Origin: Calliopsis andreniformis | Taxonomy: Eukaryota > Arthropoda > Insecta > Hymenoptera > Andrenidae | Reading direction: 5' to 3' | Length of the DNA: 64,000 bases | NCBI RefSeq assembly: GCF_051401765.1 | Contig: NW_027480429.1 | Span: 10,296,157-10,360,156 of the forward strand | In this document: positions 25,735 through 37,852 of the stretch, piece after piece | Position numbering within the stretch: position 1 is the stretch's first letter | Layout of the letters: each line of letters begins with the position of its first letter | Program-made: the position numbers and the translations under genes | Notes under the pieces: generated by a model | Told to the model about the DNA's origin: nothing | Databases searched by the model: none | What the model saw: only the letters and a program-made list of their open reading frames with translations

Positions 25735-26730
25735 GAACCATAAAATGCAAAAAAAATACAACAGTGTTTCCATCATATAACAGGAATAATTGCAACCAGT
25801 TTGAAAGTGATGGCCAATTCTACGTTCCGGGCACCCTAGGCTTCACTCTAGGGCGTTGCTCCACCAGATCGAATAGTTAGTGCCTTAGAAGTCAACGCCA
25901 GAAGCATAAAATACAATATAGATACAACAGCATTTCCATCGTATAAAACGAATAATTGCAACCAGTATGAAACTTATGGTCATTTCTACTTTCCGAGCAA
26001 GCTAGGCTTCACCCTAGGGCGTTGCTCCAACAGATTGAATAGTTAGGGCCTTAGAAGTCAACGCCCGAACCATAAAACGCAAATAAAATACAACAGTGTT
26101 TCCATCATATAACAGGAATAATTGCAACCAGTTTGAAAGTGATGGCCAATTGCACGTTCCGGGCAACCTAGGTTTCACTCCAGGGCGTTGCTCCACCAGA
26201 CCGAATAGTTACGGCCCAAGAAGTCAACGCCAGAAGCATAAAATACGATATGAATACAACAGCTTTTCCATCGTATAAAACGAATAATTGCAACCAGTAT
26301 GAAACTTATGGTCATTTCTACTTTCCGAGCAAGCTAGGCTTCACCCTAGGGCGTTGCTCCAACAGATTGATTAGTTAGGGCCTTAGAAGTCAACGCCCGA
26401 ACCATAAAATGAAAAAAAAATCCAACAGTGCTTCTATCATATAACAGGAATAATTGCAACCAGTTTGAAAGAGTTGGCCAATTCTACGTTCCGGGCAACC
26501 TAGGCTTCACTCTATTGCGTTCCTCCACCAGATCGAATAGTTAGTGCCTTAGAAGTCAATGCCAGAATCTTAAAGGACAATATAAATACAACAGTTTTTC
26601 CATCGTATAAAACGAATAATTGCAACCAGTATGAAACTTATGGTCATTTCTACTTTCCGAGCAACCTAGGCTTCACCCTAGGGCGTTGCTCCAACAGATT
26701 GAATAGTTAGGGTCTTACAAGTCAACGCCC

Positions 26731-26896
26731 GAACCATAAAATGCAAAAAAAGTACAACAGTGTTTCCATCGTATAAAACAAATAATTGCAACCAGTATGA
26801 AACTTATGTTCATTTCTACTTTCCGAGCAACCTAGGCTTCACCCTAGGGCGTTGCTCCAACGGATTGAATAGTTAGGGCCTTAGAAGTCAACGCCC
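26731..26896 (+). repeat. B/A hybrid monomer, register break
   Basis: Same architecture and switch interval (33-40) as the hybrid at 25569, seven monomers upstream, and the preceding A monomer has the same GGTCTTACAAG end. One base interrupts the A-tract (AAAAAAAG). Followed by B at 26897. Confidence 0.9.
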
Positions 26897-27394
26897 GAAC
26901 CATAAAATGCAAAAAAAATACAACAGTGTTTCCATCATATAACAGGAATAATTGCAACCAGTTTGAAAGTGATGGCCAATTCTACGTTCCGGGCAACCTA
27001 GCTTTCACTCCAGGGCGTTGCTCCACCAGATCGAATAGTTAGTGCCTTAGAAGTCAACGCCAGAAGCATAAAATACGATATAAATACAACAGCTTTTCCA
27101 TCGTATAAAACGAATAATTGCAACCAGTATGAAACTTATGGTCATTTCTACTTTCCGAGCAAGCTAGGCTTCACCCTAGGGCGTTGCTCCAACAGATTGA
27201 ATAGTTAGGGCCTTAGAAGTCAACGCCCGAAGCATAAAATGCAGTTAAAATACTACAGTGTTTCCATCATATAACAGGAATAATTGCAACCAGTTTGAAA
27301 GTGATGGCCAATCCTACGTTCCGGGCAACCTAGGCTTCACTCTAGGGCGTTGCTCCACCAGATCGAATAGTTAGTGCCTTAGAAGTCAACGCCA

Positions 27395-27560
27395 GCAGCA
27401 TAAAATACCATATAAATACAACAGTTTTTCCATCGTATAAAACGAATAATTGCAACAAGTTTGAAAGTGATGGCCAATTCTACCTTTCGGGCAACCTAGG
27501 CTTCACTCTACGGCGTTGCTCCACTAGATCGAACAGCTAGGGCCTTAGAAGTCAACGCCA
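27395..27560 (+). repeat. A/B hybrid monomer (GCAGCAT family)
   Basis: Starts GCAGCATAAAATACC, A to position 50, B from TTTGAAAGTG. Switch in 51-66. First of six GCAGCAT-family copies (others at 28391, 29221, 30715, 33205, 35363). Followed by A. Confidence 0.9.
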
Positions 27561-27892
27561 GAAGCATAAAATGCGATATAAATACAACAGTTTTTCCATC
27601 GTATAAAACGAATAATTGCATCCAGTATGAAACTTATGGTCATTTCTACTTTCCGAGCAACCTAGGCTTCACCCTAGGGCGTTGCTCCAACAGAATGCAT
27701 AGTTAGGGCCTTAGAAGTCAACGACCGAACCATAAAATGCAATAAAAATACAACTGTGTTTCCATCATATAACAGGAATAATTGCAACCAGCTTGAAAGT
27801 GTTGGCCAATTCTACGTTCCGGGCAACCTAGACTTCACACTAGGGCGTTGCTCCACCAGATCGAATAGTTAGTGTCTTAGAAGTCAACGCCA

Positions 27893-28058
27893 GAAGCATC
27901 AAATACAATATATATGCAACAGCTTTTCCATCATATAAAACGAATAATTGCAACCAGTATTAATCTTATGGTCATTTCTACTTTCCGAGCAACCTAGGCT
28001 TCACTCTACGGCGTTGCTCCACTAGATCGAACAGCTAGGGCCTTAGAAGTCAACGCCA
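27893..28058 (+). repeat. A/B hybrid monomer with late switch
   Basis: A through CCGAGC (A at 96), then B (CACTCTACGG, CACTAGATCG, end CGCCA). The switch lies in 97-112, the same interval as the reciprocal-type B/A hybrid at 7803. Followed by A at 28059, so a register break. Confidence 0.88.
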
Positions 28059-28390
28059 GAAGCATAAAATACAATATAAATACAACAGCTTTTCCATCGT
28101 ATAAAACGAATAATTGCAACCAGTATGAAACTTATGGTCATTTCTACTTTCCGAGCAAGCTAGGCTTGACCCTAGGGCGTTGCTCCAACAGATTGAATAG
28201 TTAGGGCCTTAGAAGTCAACGCCCGAAGCATAAAATGCAGTTAAAATACTACAGTGTTTCCATCATATAACAGGAATAATTGCAACCAGTTTGAAAGTGA
28301 TGGCCAATCCTACGTTCGGGGCAACCTAGGCTTCACTCTAGGGCGTTGCTCCACCAGATCGAATAGTTAGTGCCTTAGAAGTCAACGCCA

Positions 28391-28556
28391 GCAGCATAAA
28401 ATACAATATAAATACAACAGTTTTTCCATCGTATAAAACGAATAATTGCAACCAGTTTGAAAGTGATGGCCAATTCTACCTTCCGGGCAACCTAGGCTTC
28501 ACTCTACGGCGTTGCTCCACTAGATCGAACAGCTAGGGCCTTAGAAGTCAACGCCA
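28391..28556 (+). repeat. A/B hybrid monomer (GCAGCAT family)
   Basis: GCAGCAT start, A to position 50, B tail with CTACGGCG and TCGAACAGC. Six monomers (996 bp) after the copy at 27395. Followed by A. Confidence 0.9.
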
Positions 28557-29220
28557 GAAGCATAAAATGCGATATAAATACAACAGTTTTTCCATCGTAT
28601 AAAACGAATAATTGCATCCAGTATGAAACTTATGGTCATTTCTACTTTCCGAGCAACCTAGGCTTCACCCTAGGGCGTTGCTCCAACAGATTGCATAGTT
28701 AGGGCCTTAGAAGTCAACACCCGAACCATAAAATGCAAAAAAAATACAACAGTGTTTCCACCATATAACAGGAATAATTGCAACCAGTTTGAAAGTGATG
28801 GCCAATTCTACGTTCCGGGCAACCTAGCTTTCACTCCAGGGCGTTGGTCCACCAGATCGAATAGTTAGTGCCTTAGAAGTCAACGCCAGAGTCATAAAAT
28901 ACGATATTAATACAACAGCCTTTCCATCGTATAAAACGAATAATTGCAACCAGTATGAAACTTATGGTCATTTCTACTTTCCGAGCAAGCTAGGCTTCAC
29001 CATAGGGCGTTGCTCCAACAGATTGAATAGTTAGGGCCTTAGAAGTCAACGCCCGAAGCATAAAATGCAGTTAAAATACTACAGTGTTTCCATCATATAA
29101 CAGGAATAATTGCAACCAGTTTGAAAGTGATGGCCAATCCTACGTTCCGGGCAACCTAGGCTTCACTCTAGGGCGTTGCTCCACCAGATCGAATAGTTAG
29201 TGCCTTAGAAGTCAGCGCCA

Positions 29221-29386
29221 GCAGCATAAAATACAATATAAATACAACAGTTTTTCCATCGTATAAAACGAATAATTGCAACCAGTTTGAAAGTGATGGC
29301 CAATTCTACCTTCCGGGCAACCTAGGCTTCACTCTACGGCGTTGCTCCACTAGATCGAGCAGCTAGGGCCTTAGAAGTCAACGCCA
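29221..29386 (+). repeat. A/B hybrid monomer (GCAGCAT family)
   Basis: Same hybrid, five monomers (830 bp) after the previous copy; private change TCGAGCAGC in the tail. Followed by A. Confidence 0.9.
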
Positions 29387-30216
29387 GAAGCATAAAATGC
29401 GATATAAATACAACAGTTTTTCCATCGTATAAAACGAATAATTGCATCCAGTATGAAACTTATGGTCATTTCTACTTTCCGAGCAACCTAGGCTTCACCC
29501 TAGGGCGTGGCTCCAACAGATTGCATAGTTAGGGCCTTAGAAGTCAACGCCCGAACCATAAAATGCAAAAAAAATACAACAGTGTTTCCACCATATAACA
29601 GGAATAATTGCAACCAGTTTGAAAGTGATGGCCAATTCAACGTTCCGGGCAACCTAGGTTTCACTCCAGGGCGTTGCTCCACCAGATCGAATAGTTAGTG
29701 CCTTAGAAGTCAACGCCAGAAGCATAAAATACAATATAAATACAACAGATTTTCCATCGTATAAAACGAATAATTGCAACCAGTATGAAACTTATGGTCA
29801 TTTCTACTTTCCGAGCAAGCTAGGCTTCACCCTAGGGCGTTGCTCCAACAGATTGAATTGTTAGGGCCTTAGAAGTCAACGCCCGAAGCATAAAATGCGG
29901 TTAAAATACAACAGTGTTTCCATCATATAACAGGAATAATTGCAACCAGTTTGGAAGTGATGGCCAATTCTACGTTCCGGGCAACCTAGGCTTCGCTCTA
30001 GGGCGTTGCCCCACCAGATCGAAAAGATAGTGCCTTAGAAGTCAACGCCATAAGCATAAAATGCGATATAAATACAACAGTCTTTCCATCGTATAAAACG
30101 AATAATTGCATCCAGTATGAAACTTATGGTCATTTCTACTTTCCGAGCAACCTAGGCTTCACCCTAGGGCGTCGCTCCAACAGATTGAATAGTTAGCGCC
30201 TTAGAAGTCAACGCCC

Positions 30217-30382
30217 GAAGCATAAAATACAATATAAATACAACAGTGTTTCCACCATATAACAGGAATAATTGCAACCAGTTTGAAAGTGATGGCCAAT
30301 TCTACGTTCCGGGCAACCTAGCTTTCACTCCAGGGCGTTGCTCCACCAGATCGAATAGTTAGTGCCTTAGAAGTCAACGCCA
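30217..30382 (+). repeat. B monomer with an A head, no register break
   Basis: Starts ATACAATATAAATAC like A, but from CAGTGTTTCCACC onward it is B and sits in a B slot between A monomers. A short conversion-like patch (first about 30 bases) explains it; no register change follows. Confidence 0.75.
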
Positions 30383-30714
30383 GAGGCATAAAATACGATA
30401 TAAATACAACAGCTTTTCCATCGTATAAAACGAATAATTGCAACCAGTATGAAACTTATGGTCATTTCTACTTTCCGAGCAACCTAGGCTTCACCCTAGG
30501 GCGTTGCTCCAACAGATTGAATAGTTAGGGCCTTAGAAGTCAACGCCCGAAGCATAAAATGCAGTTAAAATACTACAGTGTTTCCATCATATAACAGGAA
30601 TAATTGCAACCAGTTTGAAAGTGATGGCCAATCCTACGTTCCGGGCAACCTAGGCTTCACTCTATTGCGTTGCTCCACCAGATCGAATAGTTAGTGCCTT
30701 AGAAGTCAACGCCA

Positions 30715-30880
30715 GCAGCATAAAATACAATATAAATACAACAGTTTTTCCATCGTATAAAACGAATAATTGCAACCAGTTTGAAAGTGATGGCCAATTC
30801 TACCTTCCGGGCAACCTAGGCTTCACTCTACGGCGTTGCTCCACTAGATCGAACAGCTAGGGCCTTAGAAGTCAACGCCA
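30715..30880 (+). repeat. A/B hybrid monomer (GCAGCAT family)
   Basis: GCAGCAT start, switch in 51-66, B tail with CTACGGCG. Nine monomers after the copy at 29221. Followed by A. Confidence 0.9.
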
Positions 30881-31378
30881 GAAGCATAAAATGCGATATA
30901 AATACAACAGTTTTTCCATCGTATAAAACGAATAATTGCATCCAGTATGAAACTTATGGTCATTTCTACTTTCCGAGCAACCTAGGCTTCACCCTAGGGC
31001 GTTGCTCCAACAGATTGCATAGTTAGGGCCTTAGAAGTCAACGCCCGAACCATAAAATGCAAAAAAAATACAACAGTGTTTCCACCATATAACAGGAATA
31101 ATTGCAACCAGTTTGGAAGTGATGGCCAATTCTACGTTCCGGGCAACCTAGGCTTCGCTCTAGGGCGTTGCTCCACCAGATCGAAAAGATAGTGCCTTAG
31201 AAGTTAACGCCAGAAGCATAAAATGCGATATAAATACAACAGTTTTTCCATCGTATAAAACGAATAATTGCATCCAGTATGAAACTTATGGTCATTTCTA
31301 CTTTCCGAGCAACCTAGGCTTCAGCCTAGGGCGTTGCTCCAACGAATTGTATCGTTAGGGCCTTAGAAGTCAACGCCC

Positions 31379-31544
31379 GAACCATAAAATGCAAAAAAAA
31401 TACAACAGTGTTTCCATCATATAACAGGAATAATTGCAACCAGTTTGAAAGTGATGGCCAATTCTACGTTCCGGGTACCCTAGGCTTCACTCTAGGGCGT
31501 TGCTCCACCAGATCGAATAGTTAGTGCCTTAGAAGTCAACGCCC
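31379..31544 (+). repeat. B/A hybrid monomer, switch at the very end
   Basis: B throughout to GTGCC (T at 147), but ends CGCCCGAACC like A and is followed by another B at 31545. The switch is in 148-165, so this is effectively a B-B junction and a register break. Confidence 0.85.
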
Positions 31545-31710
31545 GAACCATAAAATGCAAAAAAAATACAACTGTGTTTCCATCATATATCAGGAATAAT
31601 TGCAACCAGTTTGAAAGTGATGGCCAATTCTACGGTCCGTGCAACCCAGGCTTTACTCTAGGGCGTTGCTCCACCAGATCGAATAGTAAGTGCATTAGAA
31701 GTCAACGCCA

Positions 31711-31876
31711 GAAGCATAAAAAACAATATAAATACAACAGTTTTTCCATCGTATAAAACGAATAATTGCAACCAGTTTGAAAGTGATGGCCAATTCTACC
31801 TTCTGGGCAACCTAGGCTTCACTCTACGGCGTTGCTCCACTAGATCGAACAGCTAGGGCATTAGAAGTCAACGCCA
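31711..31876 (+). repeat. A/B hybrid monomer (GAAGCATAAAAAAC family)
   Basis: Same AAAAAACAATAT start and ACCTTCTGGG tail as hybrids at 22748 and 24573, with GAAGC rather than GATGC. Preceded by the same B variant (CGGTCCGTGCAACCC). Followed by A. Confidence 0.9.
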
Positions 31877-32269
31877 GAAGCATAAAATACAATATAAATA
31901 CAACAGTTTTTCCATCGTATAAAACGAATAATTGCAACCAGTATTAAACTGATGGTCATTTCTACTTTCCGAGCAACCTAGGCATCACCCTAGGGCGTTG
32001 CTCCAACAGATTGAGTAGTTAGGGCCTTAGATGTCAACACCCGAAGCATAAAATGCAATATAAATACAACTGTGTTTCCATCATATAACAGGAATAATTG
32101 CAACCAGTTTGAAGGTGTTGGCCAATTCTACGTTCCGGGCAACCTAGACTTCACACTAGGGCGTTGCTCCACCAGATCGAATAGTTAGTGCCTTAGAAGT
32201 CAACGCCAGAAGCATCAAATACAATATATATGCAACAGCTTTTCCATCGTATAAAACGAATAATTGCAA

Positions 32270-33702
32270 CCAGTATGAATCTTATGGTCATTTCTACTTT
32301 CCGAGCAACCTAGGCTTCACCCTAGGGCGTTGCTCCAACAGATTGTATAGTTAGGGTCTTAGAAGTCAACGCCCGAACCATACAATGAAAAAAAAATCCA
32401 ACAGTGCTTCCATCATATAACAGGAATAATTGCAACCAGTTTGAAAGAGATGGCCAATTCTACGTTCCGGGCAACCTAGGCTTCACTCTATTGCGTTCCT
32501 CCACCAGATCGAATAGTTAGTGCCTTAGAAGTCAATGCCAGAATCTTAAAGGACAATATAAATACAACAGTTTTTCCATCGTATAAAACGAATAATTGCA
32601 ACCAGTATGAAACTTATGGTCGTTTCTACTTTCCGAGCAACCTAGGCTTCACCCTAGGGCGTTGCTCCAACGGATTGAATAGTTAGGGCCTTAGAAGTCA
32701 ACGCCTGAACCATAAAATGCAAAAAAAATACAACAGTGTTTCCATCATATAACAGGAATAATTGCAACCAGTTTGAAAGTGATGGCCAATTCTACGTTCC
32801 GGGCAACCTAGCTTTCACTCCAGGGCGTTGCTCCACCAGATCGAATAGTTAGTGCCTTAGAAGTCAACGCCAGAAGCATAAAATACGATATAAATACAAC
32901 AGCTTTTCCATCGTATAAAACGAATAATTGCAACCAGTATGAAACTTATGGTCATTTCTACTTTCCGAGCAAGGTAGGCTTCACCCTAGGGCGTTGCTCC
33001 AACAGATTGAATAGTTAGGGCCTTAGAAGTCAACGCCCGAAGCATAAAATGCAGTTAAAATACTACAGTGTTTCCATCATATAACAGGAATAATTGCAAC
33101 CAGTTTGAAAATGATGGCCAATCCTACGTTCCGGGCAACCTAGGCTTCACTCTAGGGCGTTGCTCCACCAGATCGAATAGTTAGTGCCTTAGAAGTCAAC
33201 GCCAGCAGCATAAAATACAATATAAATACAACAGTTTTTCCATCGTATAAAACGAATAATTGCAACCAGTTTGAAAGTGATGGCCAATTCTACCTTCCGG
33301 GCAACCTAGGCTTCACTCTACGGCGTTGCTCCACTAGATCGAACAGCTAGGGCCTTAGAAGTCAACGCCAGAAGCATAAAATGCGATATAAATACAACAG
33401 TTTTTCCATCGTATAAAACGAATAATTGCATCCAGTATGAAACTTATGGTCATTTCTACTTTCCGAGCAACCTAGGCTTCACCTTAGGGCGTTGCTCCAA
33501 CAGATTGCATAGTTAGGGCCTTAGAAGTCAACGCCCGAACCATAAAATGCAAAAAAAATACAACAGTGTTTCCACCATATAACGGGAATAATTGCAACCA
33601 GTTTGAAAGTGATGGCCAATTCAACGTTCCGGGCAACCTAGGTTTCACTCCAGGGCGTTGCTCCACCAGATCGAATAGTTAGTGCCTTAGAAGTCAACGC
33701 CA
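32270..33702 (+). repeat. 13-monomer-spaced duplication, copy 1
   Basis: Matches 34428-35860 at 2158-bp offset. Shared rare marks: GAACCATACAATG, ATGGTCGTTTC, CCGAGCAAGGTAGG and GAAAATGATGG. Confidence 0.85.
33205..33370 (+). repeat. A/B hybrid monomer (GCAGCAT family)
   Basis: Copy inside the first 13-monomer duplication unit. Switch in 51-66, B tail, followed by A. Confidence 0.9.
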
Positions 33703-34366
33703 GAAGCATAAAATACAATATAAATACAACAGATTTTCCATCGTATAAAACGAATAATAGCAACCAGTATGAAACTTATGGTCATTTCTACTTTCCGAGC
33801 AAGCTAGGCTTCACCCTAGGGCGTTGCTCCAACAGATTGAATAGTTAGGGCCTTAGAAGTCAACGCCCGAAGCGTAAAATGCGGTTAAAATACAACAGTG
33901 TTTCCATCATATAACAGGAATAATTGCAACCAGTTTGGAAGTGATGGCCAATTCTACGTTCCGGGCAACCTAGGCTTCGCTCTAGGGCGTTGCTCCACCA
34001 GATCGAAAAGATAGTGCCTTAGAAGTCAACGCCAGAAGCATAAAATGCGATATAAATACAACAGTTTTTCCATCGTATAAAACGAATAATTGCATCCAGT
34101 ATGAAACTTATGGTCATTTCTACTTTCCGAGCAACCTAGGCTTCACGCTAAGGCGTTGCTCCAACAGATTGAATAGTTAGGGCCTTAGAAGTCAACGCCC
34201 GAAGCATAAAATGCAATAAAAATACAACTGTGTTTCCATCATATAACAGGAATAATTGCAACCAGTTTGGAAGTGATGGCCAATTCTACGTTCCGGGCAA
34301 CCTAGGCTTCGCTCTAGGGCGTTGCTCCACCAGATCGAAAAGATAGTGCCTTAGAAGTCAACGCCA

Positions 34367-34532
34367 GAAGCATAAAATGCGATATAAATACAACAGTTTT
34401 TCCATCGTATAAAACGAATAATTGCAACCAGTATGAATCTTATGGTCATTTCTACTTTCCGAGCAACCTAGGCTTCACCCTAGGGCGTTGCTCCAACAGA
34501 TTGTATAGTTAGGGTCTTAGAAGTCAACGCCC
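34367..34532 (+). repeat. A/A junction monomer at the 13-monomer duplication boundary
   Basis: Starts ATGCGATATAAATAC with CAGTTTTTCC (one A variant) but continues TATGAATCTTATGG, the mark of the CATCAAATACAATATATATGC variant at 32209. The switch (about 34411-34427) marks the left end of the second duplicated copy. Confidence 0.7.
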
Positions 34533-35860
34533 GAACCATACAATGAAAAAAAAATCCAACAGTGCTTCCATCATATAACAGGAATAATTACAACCAGTTT
34601 GAAAGAGATGGCCAATTCTACGTTCCGGGCAACCTAGGCTTCACTCTATTGCGTTCCTCCACCAGATCGAATAGTTAGTGCCTTAGAAGTCAATGCCAGA
34701 ATCTTAAAGGACAATATAAATACAACAGTTTTTCCATCGTATAAAACGAATAATTGCAACCAGTATGAAACTTATGGTCGTTTCTACTTTCCGAGCAACC
34801 TAGGCTTCACCCTAGGGCGTTGCTCCAACGGATTGAATAGTTAGGGCCTTAGAAGTCAACGCCCGAACCATAAAATGCAAAAAAAATACAACAGTGTTTC
34901 CATCATATAACAGGAATAATTGCAACCAGTTTGAAAGTGATGGCCAATTCTACGTTCCGGGCAACCTAGCTTTCACTCCAGGGCGTTGCTCCACCAGATC
35001 GAATAGTTAGTGCCTTAGAAGTCAACGCCAGAAGCATAAAATACGATATAAATACAACAGCTTTTCCATCGTATAAAACGAATAATTGCAACCAGTATGA
35101 AACTTATGGTCATTTCTACTTTCCGAGCAAGGTAGGCTTCACCCTAGGGCGTTGCTCCAACAGATTGAATAGTTAGGGCCTTAGAAGTCAACGCCCGAAG
35201 CATAAAATGCAGTTAAAATACTACAGTGTTTCCATCATATAACAGGAATAATTGCAACCAGTTTGAAAATGATGGCCAATCCTACGTTCCGGGCAACCTA
35301 GGCTTCACTCTAGGGCGTTGCTCCACCAGATCGAATAGTTAGTGCCTTAGAAGTCAACGCCAGCAGCATAAAATACAATATAAATACAACAGTTTTTCCA
35401 TCGTATAAAACGAATAATTGCAACCAGTTTGAAAGTGATGGCCAATTCTACCTTCCGGGCAACCTAGGCTTCACTCTACGGCGTTGCTCCACTAGATCGA
35501 ACAGCTAGGGCCTTAGAAGTCAACGCCAGAAGCATAAAGTGCGATATAAATACAACAGTTTTTCCATCGTATAAAACGAATAATTGCATCCAGTATGAAA
35601 CTTATGGTCATTTCTACTTTCCGAGCAACCTAGGCTTCACCCTAGGGCGTTGCTCCAACAGATTGCATAGTTAGGGCCTTAGAAGTCAACGCCCGAACCA
35701 TAAAATGCAAAAAAAATACAATAGTGTTTCCACCATATAACAGGAATAATTGCAACCAGTTTGAAAGTGATGGCCAATTCAACGTTCCGGGCAACTTAGG
35801 TTTCACTCCAGGGCGTTGCTCCACCAGATCGAATAGTTAGTGCCTTAGAAGTCAACGCCA
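34428..35860 (+). repeat. 13-monomer-spaced duplication, copy 2
   Basis: Bounded on the left by the junction monomer 34367-34532 and on the right at 35861, where the A monomer is GCGATAT/CAGCTTTTCC type, not CAGATTTTCC. Confidence 0.85.
35363..35528 (+). repeat. A/B hybrid monomer (GCAGCAT family)
   Basis: Copy of 33205 in the second 13-monomer unit, 2158 bp later. Followed by A. Confidence 0.9.
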
Positions 35861-37852
35861 GAAGCATAAAATGCGATATAAATACAACAGCTTTTCCATC
35901 GTATAAAACGAATAATTGCAACCAGTATGAAACTTATGGTCATTTCTACTTTCCGAGCAAGCTAGGCTTCACCCTAGGGCGTTGCTCCAACAGATTGATT
36001 AGTTAGGGCCTTAGAAGTCAACACCCGGAGCATAAAATGCAGTTAAAATACTACAGTGTTTCCATCATATAACAGGAATAATTGCAACCAGTTTGAAAGT
36101 GATGGCCAATCCTACGTTCCGGGCAGCCTAGGCTTCACTCCAGGGCGTTGCTCCACCAGATCGAATAGTTAGTGCCTTAGAAGTCAACGCCAGAAGCATC
36201 AAATACGATATATATGCAACAGCTTTTCCATCGTATAAAACAAATAATTGCAACCAGTATGAATCTTATGGTCATTTCTACTTTCCGAGCAACCTAGGCT
36301 TCACCCTAGGGCGTTGCTCCAACAGATTGAGTAGTTACGGCCTTAGATGTCAACACCCGAAGCATAAAATGCTATAAAAGTACAACTGTATTTCCATCAT
36401 ATAACAGGAATAATTGCAACCAGTTTGAAAGTGATGGCCAATTCTACGTTCCGGGCAACCTAGGCTTCACTCTATTGCGTTGCTCCACCAGATCGAATAG
36501 TTAGTGCCTTAGAAGTCAATGCCAGAATCCTAAAGGACAATATAAATACAACAGTTTTTCCATCGTATAAAACGAATAATTGCAACCAGTATGAAACTTC
36601 TGGTCATTTCTACTTTCCGAGCAAGCTAGGCTTCACCCTAGGGCGTTGCTCCATCAGATTGAATAGCTAGGGCCTTAGAAGTCAACGCCCTAAGCATAAA
36701 ATGCAATTAAAATACAACAGCGTTTCCATCATATAACAGGAGTAATTGCAACCAGTTTGAAAGTGATGGCCAATTCTACGTTCCGGGCAACCTAGGCTTC
36801 GCTCTAGGGCGTTGCTCCACCAGATCGAAATGATAGAGCCTTAGAAGTCAACGCCAGAAGCATAAAATACGATATAAATACAACAGCTTTTCCATCGTAT
36901 AAAACAAATAATTGCAACCAGTATGAAATTTATGGACATTTCTACTTTCCGAGCAAGCTAGGCTTCACCCTAGGGCGTTGCTCCAACAGATTGAATAGTT
37001 AGGGCCTTAGAAGTCAACGCCCGAACCATAAAACGCAAAAAAAATACAACAGTGTTTCCATCATATAACAGGAATAATTGCAACCAGTTTGAAAGTGATG
37101 GCCAATTCTACGTTCCGGGCAACCTATGCATCACTCTATTGCGTTGCTCCACCAGATCGAATAGTTAGTGCCTTAGAAGTCAACGCCAGAAGCAGAAAAT
37201 ACAATATAAATACATAAGTTTTTGCATCGTATAAAACGAATAATTGCAACCAGTATGAAACTTATCGACATTTCTACTTTCCGAGCAACCTAGGATTCAC
37301 CCTAGGGCGTTGCTCCAACAGATTGAATAGTTAGGACCTTAGAAGTCAACGCCCGAACCATAAAATGCAAAAAAAATGCAACAGTGTTTCCATCATGTAA
37401 CAGGAATAATTGCAACCAGTTTGAAAGTGATGGCCAATTCTACGTTCCGGGCAACCTAGGCTTCGCTCTAGGGCGTTGCTCCACTAGATCGAATAGATAG
37501 TGCCTTAGAAGTCAACGCCAGAAGCATAAAATACGATATAAATACAACAGCTTTTCCATCGTATAAAACAAATAATTGCAACCAGTATGAAACTTATGGA
37601 CATTTCTACTGTCCGAGCAAGCTAGGCTTCACCCTAGGGCGTTGCTCCAACAGATTGAATAGTTAGGGCCTTAGAAGTCAACGCCCGAACCATAAAATGC
37701 AAAAAAAATACAACAGTGTTTCCATCATATAACAGGAATAATTGCAACCAGTTTGGAAGTGATGGCCAATACTACGTTCCGGGCAACCTACGCTTCGCTC
37801 TAGGGCGTTGCTCCACTAGATCGAATAGATAGTGCCTTAGAAGTCAACGCTA

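Larger units (their letters stand above)
21584..36690 (+). repeat. Array zone II: hybrid-rich region with 11- and 13-monomer duplications
   Basis: About 91 monomers, containing 13 of the 19 register breaks. It starts with GAACCATAAAATGAAGAAA (the A9/TCCAAC class B variant) followed by the first AATCTTAAAGGACAA class A monomer. Zone markers are GCAGCATAAAATAC A/B hybrids, B monomers with GCAGTTAAAATACTAC, and CTACGGCG with TCGAACAGC tails. The left boundary is where variant content changes, not a sequence break; the right boundary is approximate. No gene. Confidence 0.7.
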